Assembly (NCBI GenBank): GCA_020161135.1
Contig: JAIUOB010000001.1
Location: 558,001-622,000, forward strand
DNA length: 64,000 bases
Direction of reading: 5' to 3'
Source of the DNA: Gemmatimonadota bacterium
GTDB taxonomy: Bacteria; Gemmatimonadota; Gemmatimonadetes; Gemmatimonadales; Gemmatimonadaceae
Both the position numbers and the translations under genes were made by a program. Below are positions 42,482-52,199 of the stretch, one piece after another. Numbering within the stretch: position 1 is the first letter of the stretch; each line of letters opens with the position of its first letter. The notes beneath the pieces are model-generated. The model saw only the letters and a list, made by a program, of their open reading frames with translations. It had not been told where the DNA came from and did not search any database.

Positions 42482-44904
42482 GTAAAGGCTCCGGGCACCT
42501 GCGTGAGGTGCATGCGGTCGAGGATCGAGCGGAAACGGGGATGCCCGCGAAGTGGATCGACCAGCGCCGACACCGCAAGGTAGCTCTGCGTGTACGTCCG
42601 CTCGTCGGCGCCCTTGTCCAGCCAATCGAGGGCGGTGTCGTGGTCGCCGAGGCCGATGTGCACCTGCGCCCGGTTGTAGCCGGACATGTAGGAGCGCGTC
42701 GCCAACTGGTCCATGCGCGCCAACACGGCACGCGCATCGTCCGCGCGGCCGAGCACGCCGTACGTGCAGCCCAGCCCGCCCAGCGCGGACGGATAGTCGA
42801 CGAGCTGCTCGAAGCGCTGCAGCGCCTCCTCCGGACGGTTGGCGGCCAGCAGCGAGTACCCCAGCAGCGACTGCGCGACACGAAACGACGGCTCGAGCTC
42901 GACCGCGACGCTCAGCAGATGAATCGACGCCTCGAAGTCCCGCGCGAAGTACGCGACCCACCCGACCAGCGTGCCGTAGATGGGCGAGAGCGGGTCGAGC
43001 TGCTGGGCCCGCGCGACGGCATCACGGGCCCGTTCGTGGCGCCCCTGCGCCGCGAGCATGAGCGCGTAATACGCATGCGCGAGCGAGTACTGCGGATTGA
43101 ACGCCAGCGCCTGCCGGAAGCTGTCCTCGGCCGCGCGCCACTCCCACGCGAAGTGCGCCCGCGCGCACCCCAGCGCCGTGTGCGCCTCGGCCAGCGTGCT
43201 GTCGATCGTGAGCGCGCGCTCGGCCGCCGCGATGACCTTGGGGAAGGCATCGGTGGGGGCAAGGTACTCGTAGGCGCCGAAGGTGTTGAACGCATCGGCG
43301 AGCCCCACCAGCGGCATGACGTACAGCGGGTCGATCTCGAGCGCCTGCCGATAGCAGGCGAGCGCCTGCTGCAGTGCATCGCCCTGTCGTCGCCCCCACA
43401 GGTGCCGGCCCCGCAGGTAGAGCTGGTACGCCTCGACGTTCGTGGTCGTGCGCGGCACGATGGGAGTGCTCGGACGCGAGAGGTGCACGCTCAGCGCGTC
43501 CACCACGCGCGTGGCGATCTCGTTCTGCACCGCGAACAGGTCCGACGCATCGCGGTCGAACGTCTCCGTCCACAACTGGAACCCGTCGGCCGTCGAGAGC
43601 AGCGACGCACTGATGCGCACCCGATCGCCGCCCCGCTGCACCGTGCCCTCCAGCACCGACGCCACATCGAGTTCACGCCCCACCGTGCGCACGTCCACCG
43701 CGCGCCCCTTGTAGGCCAACGCGCTCGTGCGCGCGGCCACACGCAGGTGACTGAGGCGCGACAACGCCGCGCGCAGGTCCTCGGTGATGCCGTCGCACAG
43801 GAACTCCTGGTCGCGTGCGGCGCTCAGGTCGGCAAAGGGGAGCACGGCGACCGACGTGACCGGCGCGCTCGAGTCGCCACGGCGCACCGGCGCGGCCCAC
43901 CGCGAGCTGGGCGGCGCTTCGCCACGGATATCGAGCTCACTGAGCACCGCCAGCGAGGCGTTGGTCGGCGTGCGCAGGTCGGCGCCGTCTCGCGTGTCGC
44001 GCTGGGCGCGGGCGTCCGCCTGCGCGTCGAGCCGCTGCACCTCGCTCCGCCGCACCGCGTCGAGCGCCGTGAGGAACGCCAGCGCACTCGGAAAGCGGTC
44101 GTCGGCGTGCTTGGCCAGCGCGCGCGCGATGACCGCGTCGAGTGCCGGCGGCACCTCCGCCCGCATCACCCGCGCGCTCGGGATGGGGTCGAGCATGTGC
44201 CGCGCCATGAGGCGCATGGGGGTGTTCCCCGTGAACGGCGGCACCCCCACCAGCATCTCGAACAGCACGCACCCCAGGCTGTACAGGTCGCTGCGTCCGT
44301 CGACGGTCGACTCCGCCGCCGACTGCTCGGGGCTCATGTACAGCGGCGAGCCGACCACGAGCCCGCTCTGCGTGATGCCCGGCGCCGTCGTGTCGCCCAC
44401 CGCGCGCGCCACACCGAAGTCGGCCAGCAGCGCATGCGCACCGGAGATGAGGATGTTCTCCGGCTTCACGTCGCGGTGCACGAACCCCAGCGCGTGCGCG
44501 TGCCCCAACGCGTCGGCCACCGCGCGGGCGATGGCCATTGCCTCCGCCACCGGCAGCTCGTGCTCGCGCTCCAGCCGCTGCCGCAGCGACTCGCCCTCGA
44601 TATACGGCATGGCGTAGTACAACAGCCCGCCAGCCTCGCCCGAATCGAACAGGGCCAGGATGTGCGGATGCGTCAGCCCGGCGGCAATGCGCACCTCACG
44701 CCCGAAACGCTCCACCCCCAGCGACGCCGTGAGCTCGGGGTGCATGACCTTGAGTGCCACACGACGCCCATGGCGTCGATCCTCGGCCAGGTACACGGTC
44801 GCCATGCCGCCACGCCCCAGCTCGCGCTGCACGTGGTAGCGGTCGGCCAGGGCGGCCGCGACGTGGTCGAACGGACTGGAGGGGCCGGAGGGCGTGTCGG
44901 ACAT
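42478..44904 (-). CDS. Serine/threonine kinase fused to TolB-like and TPR domains
   Basis: 808 aa. The kinase domain (about 23-290) is complete: GRGGMA (31-36), Lys52, HRDVKPEN (143-150), DFG (162-164) and MSPEQ. Then comes a TolB_N-like segment (about 380-480) starting SVAVLPFADLSA with FLCDGITEDL, and VASVLEGTV, found in adenylate-cyclase-like and TolB-type fusions. About 500-808 is a TPR array (repeated GCARAHFAWEW, LGYSLLAANRPEEAL). No membrane helix is obvious, so it is a soluble kinase-scaffold. This architecture is abundant in Gemmatimonadota and Acidobacteria. Upstream of the ATG there is no Shine-Dalgarno. It is coupled to the downstream hydrolase gene. Confidence 0.92.
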   Translation of the reverse strand: MSDTPSGPSSPFDHVAAALADRYHVQRELGRGGMATVYLAEDRRHGRRVALKVMHPELTASLGVERFGREVRIAAGLTHPHILALFDSGEAGGLLYYAMPYIEGESLRQRLEREHELPVAEAMAIARAVADALGHAHALGFVHRDVKPENILISGAHALLADFGVARAVGDTTAPGITQSGLVVGSPLYMSPEQSAAESTVDGRSDLYSLGCVLFEMLVGVPPFTGNTPMRLMARHMLDPIPSARVMRAEVPPALDAVIARALAKHADDRFPSALAFLTALDAVRRSEVQRLDAQADARAQRDTRDGADLRTPTNASLAVLSELDIRGEAPPSSRWAAPVRRGDSSAPVTSVAVLPFADLSAARDQEFLCDGITEDLRAALSRLSHLRVAARTSALAYKGRAVDVRTVGRELDVASVLEGTVQRGGDRVRISASLLSTADGFQLWTETFDRDASDLFAVQNEIATRVVDALSVHLSRPSTPIVPRTTTNVEAYQLYLRGRHLWGRRQGDALQQALACYRQALEIDPLYVMPLVGLADAFNTFGAYEYLAPTDAFPKVIAAAERALTIDSTLAEAHTALGCARAHFAWEWRAAEDSFRQALAFNPQYSLAHAYYALMLAAQGRHERARDAVARAQQLDPLSPIYGTLVGWVAYFARDFEASIHLLSVAVELEPSFRVAQSLLGYSLLAANRPEEALQRFEQLVDYPSALGGLGCTYGVLGRADDARAVLARMDQLATRSYMSGYNRAQVHIGLGDHDTALDWLDKGADERTYTQSYLAVSALVDPLRGHPRFRSILDRMHLTQVPGAFT

Positions 44905-44956
44905 GCAGGAGGGGCGGGTACAGCACCAGGCGTCCCACAAGGGGCAGCGTGTCGGG

Positions 44957-44978
44957 TAATATGCGGTACATGTAACGC
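44957..44978. promoter_or_regulatory. Palindrome between divergent kinase and DUF808 genes
   Basis: GCG-TACATGTA-CGC with single mismatched bases between blocks (44963-44978); a TAATAT box (44957-44962) abuts it. It lies centrally in the 110-nt divergent gap and could be a shared operator or rightward -10 box. No convincing -35 element is seen. Confidence 0.35.
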
Positions 44979-45014
44979 GCCGGTAGGTGGTCGACTCCCA
45001 CGCACTCCGCTCCC

Positions 45015-45938
45015 ATGGCTTCGAGCCTGCTCGCCCTGCTCGACGACATCACGTCGTTGCTCGATGATGTTGCTACGCTCACCAAAGTCGCCGCCACCAA
45101 GACCTCGGGGGTCATGGGCGACGACCTGGCCCTCAACGCACAGCAGGTCGCAGGCTTCGCCGCCGAGCGGGAGCTGCCGGTCGTGTGGGCGGTGGCCAAG
45201 GGGAGCTTCGTCAACAAGCTGATTCTCGTGCCGGCGGCACTGGCCATCAGCGCGTTCGTGCCGGCCGCCGTGCTGCCGCTGCTCATGATCGGCGGCCTGT
45301 TCCTCTGCTACGAAGGCGTCGAGAAGCTGCTGCACAAGTGGATGCATCGCGGCGAACCGGCCGAGCCGTCGCTCGCCCACGCGATCATCGAGGAAGCGCC
45401 CGAGGCCGACATCGCCGCGCTCGAGAAGACGCGCGTGAAGGGCGCCGTCCGCACCGACTTCGTGCTGTCGGCCGAGATCATCGTCATCACCCTCGGCACG
45501 CTGGCGGGGGAGCCGCTGGTGCGGCAGGTGACGGTGCTGTCGCTCATCGGCATAGCCGCCACGGTGTTCGTGTACGGCATCGTCGCGGGCATCGTGAAGA
45601 TCGACGATCTGGGGCTGCGCCTCGTACGGCGCGGCGGTGCGAGCGTGCGCGCCGGTGAGCTGCTGCTGGCGACGGCGCCGCGCCTCATGCGGGCGCTGTC
45701 GGTGCTCGGCACCGCCGCCATGTTCACCGTGGGCGGTCACATCATCGTCGAGGGGGTCCCCCCGATTCACCACGCCATCGAGGGAGTCGTGGAGTCGCTG
45801 CACGGCGCCGGCGGCGTGGTCACGTGGATCGTGTCCACGGTGCTCGACGCCGTGGTGGGTGTCGCGAGCGGGGCGCTGGTGGTGGCGGTGGTGATGGCGG
45901 GGAAGAAGCTGTTCGCGCGCACGCCGGCCGCGGCCTGA
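45015..45938 (+). CDS. DUF808 family inner-membrane protein (YedI-like)
   Basis: 307 aa. The N-terminus MASSLLALLDDITSLLDD, then KTSGVMGDDLALNA and FVNKLILVPAALAIS, is the unmistakable DUF808 signature; E. coli YedI is a member. About six transmembrane helices are spread over the length, with HKWMH after helix 2 and a cytoplasmic stretch of acidic helix (EEAPEADIAALEKTR). Function is unknown in all members. It is a single gene, divergent from the kinase operon and convergent with a small secreted-protein gene (31 nt apart). Confidence 0.92.
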   Translation: MASSLLALLDDITSLLDDVATLTKVAATKTSGVMGDDLALNAQQVAGFAAERELPVVWAVAKGSFVNKLILVPAALAISAFVPAAVLPLLMIGGLFLCYEGVEKLLHKWMHRGEPAEPSLAHAIIEEAPEADIAALEKTRVKGAVRTDFVLSAEIIVITLGTLAGEPLVRQVTVLSLIGIAATVFVYGIVAGIVKIDDLGLRLVRRGGASVRAGELLLATAPRLMRALSVLGTAAMFTVGGHIIVEGVPPIHHAIEGVVESLHGAGGVVTWIVSTVLDAVVGVASGALVVAVVMAGKKLFARTPAAA

Positions 45939-45969
45939 GGGAGCGACCGGCCACCGCGATCACGCCCTA

Positions 45970-46449
45970 TCAGCCGGCCGTCGACACGCCCAGCTTCGCC
46001 AGCGCCGCCTGCACCTCGCGCCGCGTCACGCGCCGCGGTTCCTTCGTGCCGTCCACGAAGCCGGGCGTGGTGTACGTGATGCCCTGCACGGCGCCGCGCG
46101 CGTCGATCGACACCACCGCTTCGGCCACGCCATGCCGGCCGCCCTCGCCCTGCTCGACGGCAAGCACCAGCACCCACGGCGTGCCCGCGTCCCACTGCCG
46201 CGCGACGGTGTAGTGCGTGGAATCGCGACGCACGAGGGTGAGTGCGCGCGTGACCGGCACGCCGCGCTGCACGCCTTCCGCGCGCGCGGTCACGGCCACG
46301 TCCTCATGGTGATGTTCGATGGCCACGGTGAACGCCGGCGCGCCGGGCGTGGCGGGCTGGGGCGCGACGGCCGTGACGGTGAGATGCGGGGGGCCAAACA
46401 GCGCAGCGGCCACGAACGGCAGGGCGAGCGAACGCGCAACGAGTCGCAT
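45970..46449 (-). CDS. Small secreted protein of unknown function
   Basis: 159 aa with signal peptide (MRLVARSLALPFVAAALFG) and GGAG about 7 nt before the ATG. The mature part has VAIEHHHEDVAVTA, a His run that could bind metal, and GITYTTPGFVDGTKEPR, ending in a Lys/Gln helix. No family recognised. It follows the DUF4097 gene on the same strand after 141 nt, so it may be an independent unit or a distal member of that operon. An in-frame ATG upstream (46506) was not used because it would displace the signal peptide. Confidence 0.65.
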   Translation of the reverse strand: MRLVARSLALPFVAAALFGPPHLTVTAVAPQPATPGAPAFTVAIEHHHEDVAVTARAEGVQRGVPVTRALTLVRRDSTHYTVARQWDAGTPWVLVLAVEQGEGGRHGVAEAVVSIDARGAVQGITYTTPGFVDGTKEPRRVTRREVQAALAKLGVSTAG

Positions 46450-46590
46450 GAGACGCTCCGAAAGGGGGAGGTGCCCGGGCCGCGCAAGGCGCACGGCCGG
46501 TGACACGCTCCGTCACACACTCGGATGCCGCGTCGCGCGCGGCGGTTTAGCGCTACGTCCGATGTCGCCGCTCAGCGCGACAACGGCACG

Positions 46591-47424
46591 CTATCGCTTC
46601 CCGTCGCGTGTCACGACAATCGCCCCCTTGAACGAGCGCGCAGTCACGCGCCCGTGCGCGGCGCTGCCGCCACGCACGTCGCCCTGCACCGGACCCGCGC
46701 GCGTCTGCAGGTCGAGCTGCGGTACCGCCGCCGCCGGAAACGCCAGCACGATGCGTCCGCCGTGCGTCTGCACATCGGTCGTGCCGCGCCCGATGCCGCC
46801 ACGCAACGTCACGTCGCCACCGATCGTCTCCACGCGCGCGTCGGCGAGGAATCGCGCGAGCGTCACCGCGCCACTGATGGTCGACACCGACGCCATGCCG
46901 CTCACGCTGTCACAGTCCACCGCGCCCTTGCCGCCGCGCACGCGCAGGTCGCCGCCCACGTCACGCACCGTCACCGGCGCATCGATGGACTCGAGGCTCG
47001 TCGTGCCGCGCGCGTTCGCGACGGTGATGCGCCCGCGCACGGCGTAGGCTTCGAGCTCCCCCTCGGTGCCGCGCACGTCGAGCACGGCGTCGATGACCTT
47101 GATCCACACCCGCGATGCGCGTGGGATCATGACCTGCCAGTCGGCCGTGGGCAGCGTGCTGTCGCGTGGCGACGCGGCTTCGACGCCCAGCTTGACGTGC
47201 GTGCGCGTGCCCCCGCCGAAGAAGCGCGCGTTGGGGCCGGTCACGCCGCGCACGTCGATCGAGTCGCGATCCCAGGTGCGCACCACGAGCTTCCCCGCCG
47301 GCACATAGATGCGCATGGTCACATCGCGCGTGGTGCGAAAGCCCGCCACCGGCCCGCCGCCGCCCAGGGGCAGCGTGGCCAGCAGCGCCAGCAATGCCGA
47401 GCGCGCACCCGGTAGCCAGTTCAC
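46591..47424 (-). CDS. DUF4097-like putative adhesin
   Basis: 277 aa with an N-terminal signal peptide. The rest is a right-handed beta-helix-like series of short strands, each turning on Gly/Asp: LDVRGTEGELEAYAV, VRGRITVANARG, VRDVGGDLRVRGG, ASVSTISGAVTL, VETIGGDVTL, VQTHGGRIVL. That is the DUF4097 (DUF4098) pattern of bacterial putative adhesins, often encoded behind ECF sigma/anti-sigma pairs, as here. Its ATG overlaps the anti-sigma stop (ATGA), so it is the third gene of the operon. Likely periplasmic or surface-exposed. Confidence 0.82.
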   Translation of the reverse strand: MNWLPGARSALLALLATLPLGGGGPVAGFRTTRDVTMRIYVPAGKLVVRTWDRDSIDVRGVTGPNARFFGGGTRTHVKLGVEAASPRDSTLPTADWQVMIPRASRVWIKVIDAVLDVRGTEGELEAYAVRGRITVANARGTTSLESIDAPVTVRDVGGDLRVRGGKGAVDCDSVSGMASVSTISGAVTLARFLADARVETIGGDVTLRGGIGRGTTDVQTHGGRIVLAFPAAAVPQLDLQTRAGPVQGDVRGGSAAHGRVTARSFKGAIVVTRDGKR

Positions 47425-48158
47425 GACGCCGCCTCCCGCACCTGCCGCGCGAGCTCCGCGCGGCGCGCGCGCACCGACGCCAGCCCGTCACGCAGCGTCG
47501 CATCGTCCGGCGCCGCCTCCAGCGCGGCCTCCAGCTCGGCCGCCGCCGCGTCGAGGGCCTGGAACTCCCCCTGCGCGGGTTCACCCGCCAGCCGCGCGGC
47601 GCGGCGCATGACCGGCGCCATCAGCGGTTCGTTCGCCACCGGACCGGAGTCGGCCACCACCTGCCCGGCCCCGTCGGCGAGGCGCGCGCCCACGCGCGAC
47701 GCGTTGCCCGACAGCGCGTCCGACAGCGCCCCCGCGCCGGTGCCATGCACCCGCACGACCACCACGAGCACGGCGGCCGCAGCCAGCAGCGCGCTGCCGG
47801 CCCCGCCCCAGCGGCCCCACCCGCGTGCTGCCGCGCGACCACCGGGCGGCGTGGCCTGTGCCACTGCCGCCAGCGTCTCCGCACGGAGCGACGGCGGCAG
47901 CGGTGGCGCGAAGGCGGCCACAGATGCCACGGCCTCCAACGCCTCCCGCGAGCCGCGCTCGAGCACCGCCTCACAGCGGGCACAGGTCGCCGCATGCGTC
48001 TCCACGGCCTCTGCCGCGGTCTCGTCGAGCCGCCCGGCCAGATAGTCCGGCAGCGCGGCGTCGACCTCGACGCACGTCAGCGCCGCTGACGCGGGGCCTG
48101 CCCCGTGCGACCACGCGTTCGGAACATCGTTCATGGGATCCTGCCTCGGCTCTGTCAT
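47421..48158 (-). CDS. Zinc-finger anti-sigma factor
   Basis: 245 aa, with its start overlapping the sigma-factor stop (ATGA). The N-terminal zinc-binding anti-sigma motif is His55-x3-Cys59-x2-Cys62 (HAATCARC), preceded by LPDYLAGRLDE, the usual lead-in helix. A transmembrane helix follows at about 120-138 (GSALLAAAAVLVVVV). The outer C-terminal part is helical, Ala/Glu-rich and ends with a coiled-coil-like ELAR. It should hold the sigma factor at the inner membrane until a signal releases it, possibly by site-1/site-2 proteolysis. Target genes likely include its own operon. Confidence 0.9.
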   Translation of the reverse strand: MTEPRQDPMNDVPNAWSHGAGPASAALTCVEVDAALPDYLAGRLDETAAEAVETHAATCARCEAVLERGSREALEAVASVAAFAPPLPPSLRAETLAAVAQATPPGGRAAARGWGRWGGAGSALLAAAAVLVVVVRVHGTGAGALSDALSGNASRVGARLADGAGQVVADSGPVANEPLMAPVMRRAARLAGEPAQGEFQALDAAAAELEAALEAAPDDATLRDGLASVRARRAELARQVREAAS

Positions 48159-48703
48159 CGATCGAGCATCCCGCGCAGCAGTCGCCGCGCCCGGAAGAGG
48201 TGCGCCTTCGAGGTCCCCTCGGCGATGCCGAGGTGCGTCGCGATCTCGGCGTGCGTGAAGCCCGCCATGTCGTACAGCACGAACACGGCCCGGGCACCGT
48301 CGGGGAGTCGGGCGATGGCGCGCTCGAGGTCGAGGCGCAGTCCGACGTCCTCGCCCGCACCGCCGGCCGCCTCCAACGCCCCCACCCCCTGCCCCTTCCC
48401 CGTATCGTCGCTACGGTCGAGGTCGCCTTCGGAGGCCACGCGCGCCAACCGCCGTCGTCGCGCGCGGGCCTCCCCCAGCAGACAGTTCACCGCCACACGA
48501 TGCAGCCAGGTGCCGAAGGCGCAGTCGCCGCGGAAGGTGTCGAGCTTCTCCCACGCCCGGACGAAGGCGTCCTGTACCAGCTCCGCGGCGGCGGCCCGAT
48601 CGCCGGTGAGACCGACGCACACGGCGAACAACCGCGCCGCGTGCGCGTCGTACAGCGACGCGAACGCCTGCGCGTCGCCGGCCTGGGCGGCGCGCACCAC
48701 CAC
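48155..48703 (-). CDS. ECF-type RNA polymerase sigma factor
   Basis: 182 aa as drawn from GTG 48703. Region 2: FASLYDAHAARLFAV, LVQDAFVRAWEKLDTFRG, FGTWLHRVAVN; region 4: AIARLPDGARAVFVLYDMAG, THAEIATHLGIAEGTSKAHLFRAR. This is RpoE-like. Three GTG codons in a row (48703, 48700, 48697) are possible starts with no Shine-Dalgarno. The frame stays open upstream through a short tandem repeat that would add a Leu-Thr-Pro tail, but no ATG or GTG occurs there, so I do not extend it. First gene of the operon with the zinc anti-sigma and DUF4097 genes. Confidence 0.88.
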   Translation of the reverse strand: MVVRAAQAGDAQAFASLYDAHAARLFAVCVGLTGDRAAAAELVQDAFVRAWEKLDTFRGDCAFGTWLHRVAVNCLLGEARARRRRLARVASEGDLDRSDDTGKGQGVGALEAAGGAGEDVGLRLDLERAIARLPDGARAVFVLYDMAGFTHAEIATHLGIAEGTSKAHLFRARRLLRGMLDR

Positions 48704-48730
48704 GTCGACCGGCGGCGCGTCAGTCCGCCC

Positions 48731-48787
48731 GGGGGTCAGCGCTGGCGTCAGGGTCGGGGTCAGAGTTGGGGTCAGAGTCAGGGTGAG
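48731..48787. repeat. Imperfect tandem repeat (about 12-bp unit, GGGGTCAGAGTT-like)
   Basis: Two good copies (GGGGTCAGAGTT, GGGGTCAGAGTC) with degenerate relatives on both sides, directly upstream of the ECF sigma factor. The frame of the sigma gene remains open across it and would read Leu-Thr-Pro-Thr repeats. Promoter signals of the sigma operon must lie within or before it. Confidence 0.6.
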
Positions 48788-48940
48788 CGCACACAGGACT
48801 AGGATGCCGGTGCGACGGGCACGGTTTAAGATGAAACGCGGCCAGCCGCTCGGGCGTCCTTGATGCGCCTCGGCTGCGCCCCCGACGCGGCACCGTCCGC
48901 GTCGGTCCCGCAGTCACTCCCGCTCCCGCTGCCCCTCCCC

Positions 48941-49945
48941 ATGGCCTCGCTCGAAGGCTACCAGCGCGTCCTCGTGACCGGTGGTGCCGGTTTCCTCGGC
49001 TCGCACCTCTGCCAGCGCCTCCTGGAAGAAGGCCACGACGTCCTCTGCGTCGACAACTTCTTCACCAGCTCGCGGCGCAACATCCAGCACCTCTTCGACT
49101 ACCGGTCGTTCGAGCTGCTGCGGCACGACGTGACCATGCCGCTCTACGTCGAGGTGGACCGGATCTTCAACCTGGCCTGCCCGGCGTCGCCGGTGCACTA
49201 CCAGCACGACCCGGTGCAAACCACCAAGACCAGCGTGCACGGCGCCATCAACATGCTGGGGCTCGCCAAGCGCGTCGGCGCGACCATCATGCAGGCGTCC
49301 ACCAGCGAGGTGTACGGCGACCCGACGATCCATCCGCAGCCCGAGGAGTACTGGGGCAACGTGAACCCCATCGGGCTCCGGAGCTGCTACGACGAGGGCA
49401 AGCGCTGCGCGGAGACGCTGTTCTTCGACTACTACCGCCAGCACAAGCTCCCCATCAAGGTTGTGCGCATCTTCAACACGTACGGCCCGCGCATGCACGC
49501 CAACGACGGGCGCGTGGTGTCGAACTTCGTGGTGCAGGCGCTCCGTGGCGAGCCCATCACGCTGTACGGCGACGGGACGCAGACGCGTTCGTTCTGCTTC
49601 GTGAGCGACCTCATCGAGGGGTTCGTGCGCGTCATGAACACCCCGAAGGACGTCACCGGCCCCATCAACCTCGGCAACCCGACCGAGTTCACCATGGTGG
49701 AGCTGGCCAAGCTGGTGCTCGAGCTCACCGGGTCGAAGTCCGAGCTCGCCTTCCGGCCGCTCCCGGCCGACGATCCGAAGCAGCGCCAGCCCGACATCAC
49801 CAAGGCCAAGGCACTGCTGGGGTGGGAACCGACCGTGCCGCTGCGCGAAGGGCTGCGGCAGACGATCGCGTTCTTCGAGGACGCGCTGTCGCGCGGCGTG
49901 AAGCCGCACGGCAGGCCGCCGCACGGACGACCGGTCAGCGCATGA
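48941..49945 (+). CDS. UDP-glucuronate decarboxylase-type SDR enzyme
   Basis: 334 aa. NAD-binding GGAGFLGSH (14-22), TSEVYGDP (121-128), catalytic Tyr150-x3-Lys154 in RSCYDEGKR and [12 protein letters not shown] near the C-terminus are the UXS (UDP-xylose synthase) wording; the family converts UDP-glucuronate to UDP-xylose, a donor for surface polysaccharide. UDP-xylose is the likely product, though close relatives make other sugars. I start at ATG 48941, just before the fold; an ATG at 48863 with a Pro-rich leader is possible. First of five translationally coupled genes (49.9-54.9 kb). Confidence 0.9.
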   Translation: MASLEGYQRVLVTGGAGFLGSHLCQRLLEEGHDVLCVDNFFTSSRRNIQHLFDYRSFELLRHDVTMPLYVEVDRIFNLACPASPVHYQHDPVQTTKTSVHGAINMLGLAKRVGATIMQASTSEVYGDPTIHPQPEEYWGNVNPIGLRSCYDEGKRCAETLFFDYYRQHKLPIKVVRIFNTYGPRMHANDGRVVSNFVVQALRGEPITLYGDGTQTRSFCFVSDLIEGFVRVMNTPKDVTGPINLGNPTEFTMVELAKLVLELTGSKSELAFRPLPADDPKQRQPDITKAKALLGWEPTVPLREGLRQTIAFFEDALSRGVKPHGRPPHGRPVSA

Positions 49946-51228
49946 CCGCATCTGCGGCGCGGCGTCCGCTCCGCTTTGCGTTCCTCACGACCTTCTATCC
50001 GCCGTACAACTTCGGCGGCGACGGCATCGGCATCGAGCGACTCGCGCACGGCCTCGTGCGCGCGGGGCACGAGGTCACGGTCATCCATGACGCCGACGCC
50101 TACGAGTCGCTGGCGCCGGCACGCCCCACCGCCGGCTACCGCGAGGCGCCGGGGCTCACCTGCATCGCGCTGCGCAGCGGCCTGGGGGTGCTCTCGCCGC
50201 TGCTCACGCAGCAGTTGGGGCGCCCGGTGCTCAACGGCCCGCGCATTCGCCGGCTGCTGGCCGACGGCGGCTTCGACGTCATCAACTACCACAACGTCAG
50301 CCTCGTGGGCGGTCCCGGGCTGCTGGCCTACGGCAGCGGGATCAAGCTCTACATGGCGCACGAGCACTGGCTCGTGTGCCCCAGCCACGTGCTCTGGCGG
50401 CATGGCCGGGAGCTGTGCACCGGGCGCGAGTGCCTGCGGTGCCAGCTCTCGTACAAGCGGCCGCCCCAGTGGTGGCGCTGGACCGGTCTCCTCGACCGCC
50501 ACCTCGACGAGGTGGACACGTTCATCGCCATGAGCGAGTTCAGTCGCGCCAAGCACAAGGAGTTCGGCTTCCCGCGCGACATGGCCGTGCTCCCCTACTT
50601 CCTCCCCGACGCGCCGGCGGCCACCACGGCGCCGGCCGCACCGCCGCGTCTCCACGACCGCCCGTACCACCTGTTCGTCGGCCGTCTCGAGGAGATCAAG
50701 GGCGTGCAGGACGTGCTCCCGGCCTTCGAAGGCCCCGGCGACACCGACCTCGTGGTCGTCGGCGACGGCGACTTCCGGGCAGCGCTCGAGACGCAGGCGG
50801 CGGGCAATCCGCGCGTCCGCTTCACCGGCCGCGTGGCCAGCGACGGCCTGGCGGCGTGGTACGCGCACGCGATTTCGCTCCTCGTGCCATCGCGCTGCTT
50901 CGAGACCTTCGGCATCATCCTGCTCGAGGCCTTCCGCCAGGGCACCCCGGTCATCGTGCGGCGCCTCGGTCCGCTCCCCGAACTGGTGACACGCGCCGGC
51001 GGAGGCCTCATCTTCGACGACGACGCGGGACTGCGCTCCGCCATGCACCAGCTCGAAACCGATCCGGCGCTGCGCGCCCGACTCGCCGCGCAGGGCAGGG
51101 ACGCCGTCGACCGCTACTGGTCGGAGCGCGTCGTCATTCCGCAGTACCTCGATCTCGTTCGCCAGGCGGCCACGCGCCGCAACCGGCACGACCTCCTGGC
51201 CACCCTCTCCACGGACCGTCCCGCATGA
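49942..51228 (+). CDS. GT4-family glycosyltransferase
   Basis: 428 aa, ATG overlapping the preceding stop (ATGA). GT-B fold: N-terminal Rossmann start [18 protein letters not shown], the YHNVS region, and a C-terminal domain with [19 protein letters not shown] and the EX7E-type site in [16 protein letters not shown] cysteine-rich segment ([15 protein letters not shown]) between the domains is seen in a subgroup that handles lipid- or cell-wall-linked acceptors. Donor specificity cannot be read; UDP-xylose or the epimerase product are natural candidates. Cytoplasmic, membrane-associated. Confidence 0.9.
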   Translation: MTASAARRPLRFAFLTTFYPPYNFGGDGIGIERLAHGLVRAGHEVTVIHDADAYESLAPARPTAGYREAPGLTCIALRSGLGVLSPLLTQQLGRPVLNGPRIRRLLADGGFDVINYHNVSLVGGPGLLAYGSGIKLYMAHEHWLVCPSHVLWRHGRELCTGRECLRCQLSYKRPPQWWRWTGLLDRHLDEVDTFIAMSEFSRAKHKEFGFPRDMAVLPYFLPDAPAATTAPAAPPRLHDRPYHLFVGRLEEIKGVQDVLPAFEGPGDTDLVVVGDGDFRAALETQAAGNPRVRFTGRVASDGLAAWYAHAISLLVPSRCFETFGIILLEAFRQGTPVIVRRLGPLPELVTRAGGGLIFDDDAGLRSAMHQLETDPALRARLAAQGRDAVDRYWSERVVIPQYLDLVRQAATRRNRHDLLATLSTDRPA

Positions 51229-52199
51229 AGGTCTTCATCACCGGCGGCGCCGGATTCATCGGCTCGCATCTCGCCACCCGCCTCCTCGACCGTGGCGACC
51301 AGGTGCTCATCCTCGACGACCTGTCGACGGGCGCGATGGAGAACATCGAGCACCTCATCGGACGCCCGGGCTTCAGCTACCGCATCGGCTCGGCCCTCGA
51401 CCCGGCGCTGGTCAGCGAGTGCGTCGATCGCTGCGACGTGACCATCCACCTCGCCGCCGCGGTGGGCGTCAAGCTCATCGTCGAGCGTCCGGTGCACACG
51501 ATCGAGACGAACGTGAAGGCCACCGAGACGGTCCTCAACGCCGCCGCGAAGAAGCAGAAGCTCGTGCTCGTCGCCAGCACCTCCGAGGTGTACGGCAAGA
51601 GCACGCGCATCCCCTTCACCGAGGACGACGACCTCCAGCTCGGTCCCACGTCGCACTCGCGGTGGGCCTATGCCTGCTCGAAGGCGCTCGACGAGTGGCT
51701 CTCGCTGGCGTACCTGCGCGAGAAGGGCGTGCCCGTCATCCTGGTGCGCTTCTTCAACACGGTCGGCCCGCGCCAGACCGGCCGCTACGGCATGGTCATC
51801 CCCACCTTCGCGCAGCAGGCACTGCGCGGCGAACCCATCACCGTGTACGGCAGCGGCACGCAGTCGCGCTGCTTCGGCCACGTGCAGGATGCCGTGGAGG
51901 CGCTGCTGCGTCTCATCGCCACGCCGGGCGCCATCGGGCAGGTGTACAACATCGGCAGCGACGAAGAAGTGACCATCATGCGCCTCGCCGAGCTCATTCG
52001 CGACGAGGCCGGGAGCTCGTCGCCCATCCAGCTCGTGCCGTACAGCGAGGCGTATCCGCCCGGCTTCGAGGACATGCACCGCCGCGTCCCCAACTGTGCG
52101 CGACTCGAGGCCACCATCGGCTTCCGCCCGCGCACCTCGCTCGCACAGATCATCCGCGACGTGGTGGCGGACCAGCGAGCGCGCACCGGCACGGCGTGA
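51225..52199 (+). CDS. NAD-dependent sugar-nucleotide epimerase/dehydratase
   Basis: 324 aa, ATG overlapping the GT4 stop. Extended SDR: GGAGFIGSH (7-15), ASTSEVYG (117-124), Tyr149-x3-Lys153 (YACSK) and RFFNTVGPRQ. UDP-glucose 4-epimerase, UDP-glucuronate epimerase and dTDP-glucose dehydratase all share these motifs; NIGSDEEVTI near the end is common in the GalE/UXS-like cluster. It probably makes a second activated sugar for the glycosyltransferases of the operon. Its stop overlaps the GTG of the next gene. Confidence 0.88.
   Translation: MKVFITGGAGFIGSHLATRLLDRGDQVLILDDLSTGAMENIEHLIGRPGFSYRIGSALDPALVSECVDRCDVTIHLAAAVGVKLIVERPVHTIETNVKATETVLNAAAKKQKLVLVASTSEVYGKSTRIPFTEDDDLQLGPTSHSRWAYACSKALDEWLSLAYLREKGVPVILVRFFNTVGPRQTGRYGMVIPTFAQQALRGEPITVYGSGTQSRCFGHVQDAVEALLRLIATPGAIGQVYNIGSDEEVTIMRLAELIRDEAGSSSPIQLVPYSEAYPPGFEDMHRRVPNCARLEATIGFRPRTSLAQIIRDVVADQRARTGTA

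Noticed and set aside
46500..46516. GTGAC-N7-GTCAC inverted repeat
   Set aside because: Five-base arms in GC-rich DNA are expected by chance, and there are no promoter boxes in register.
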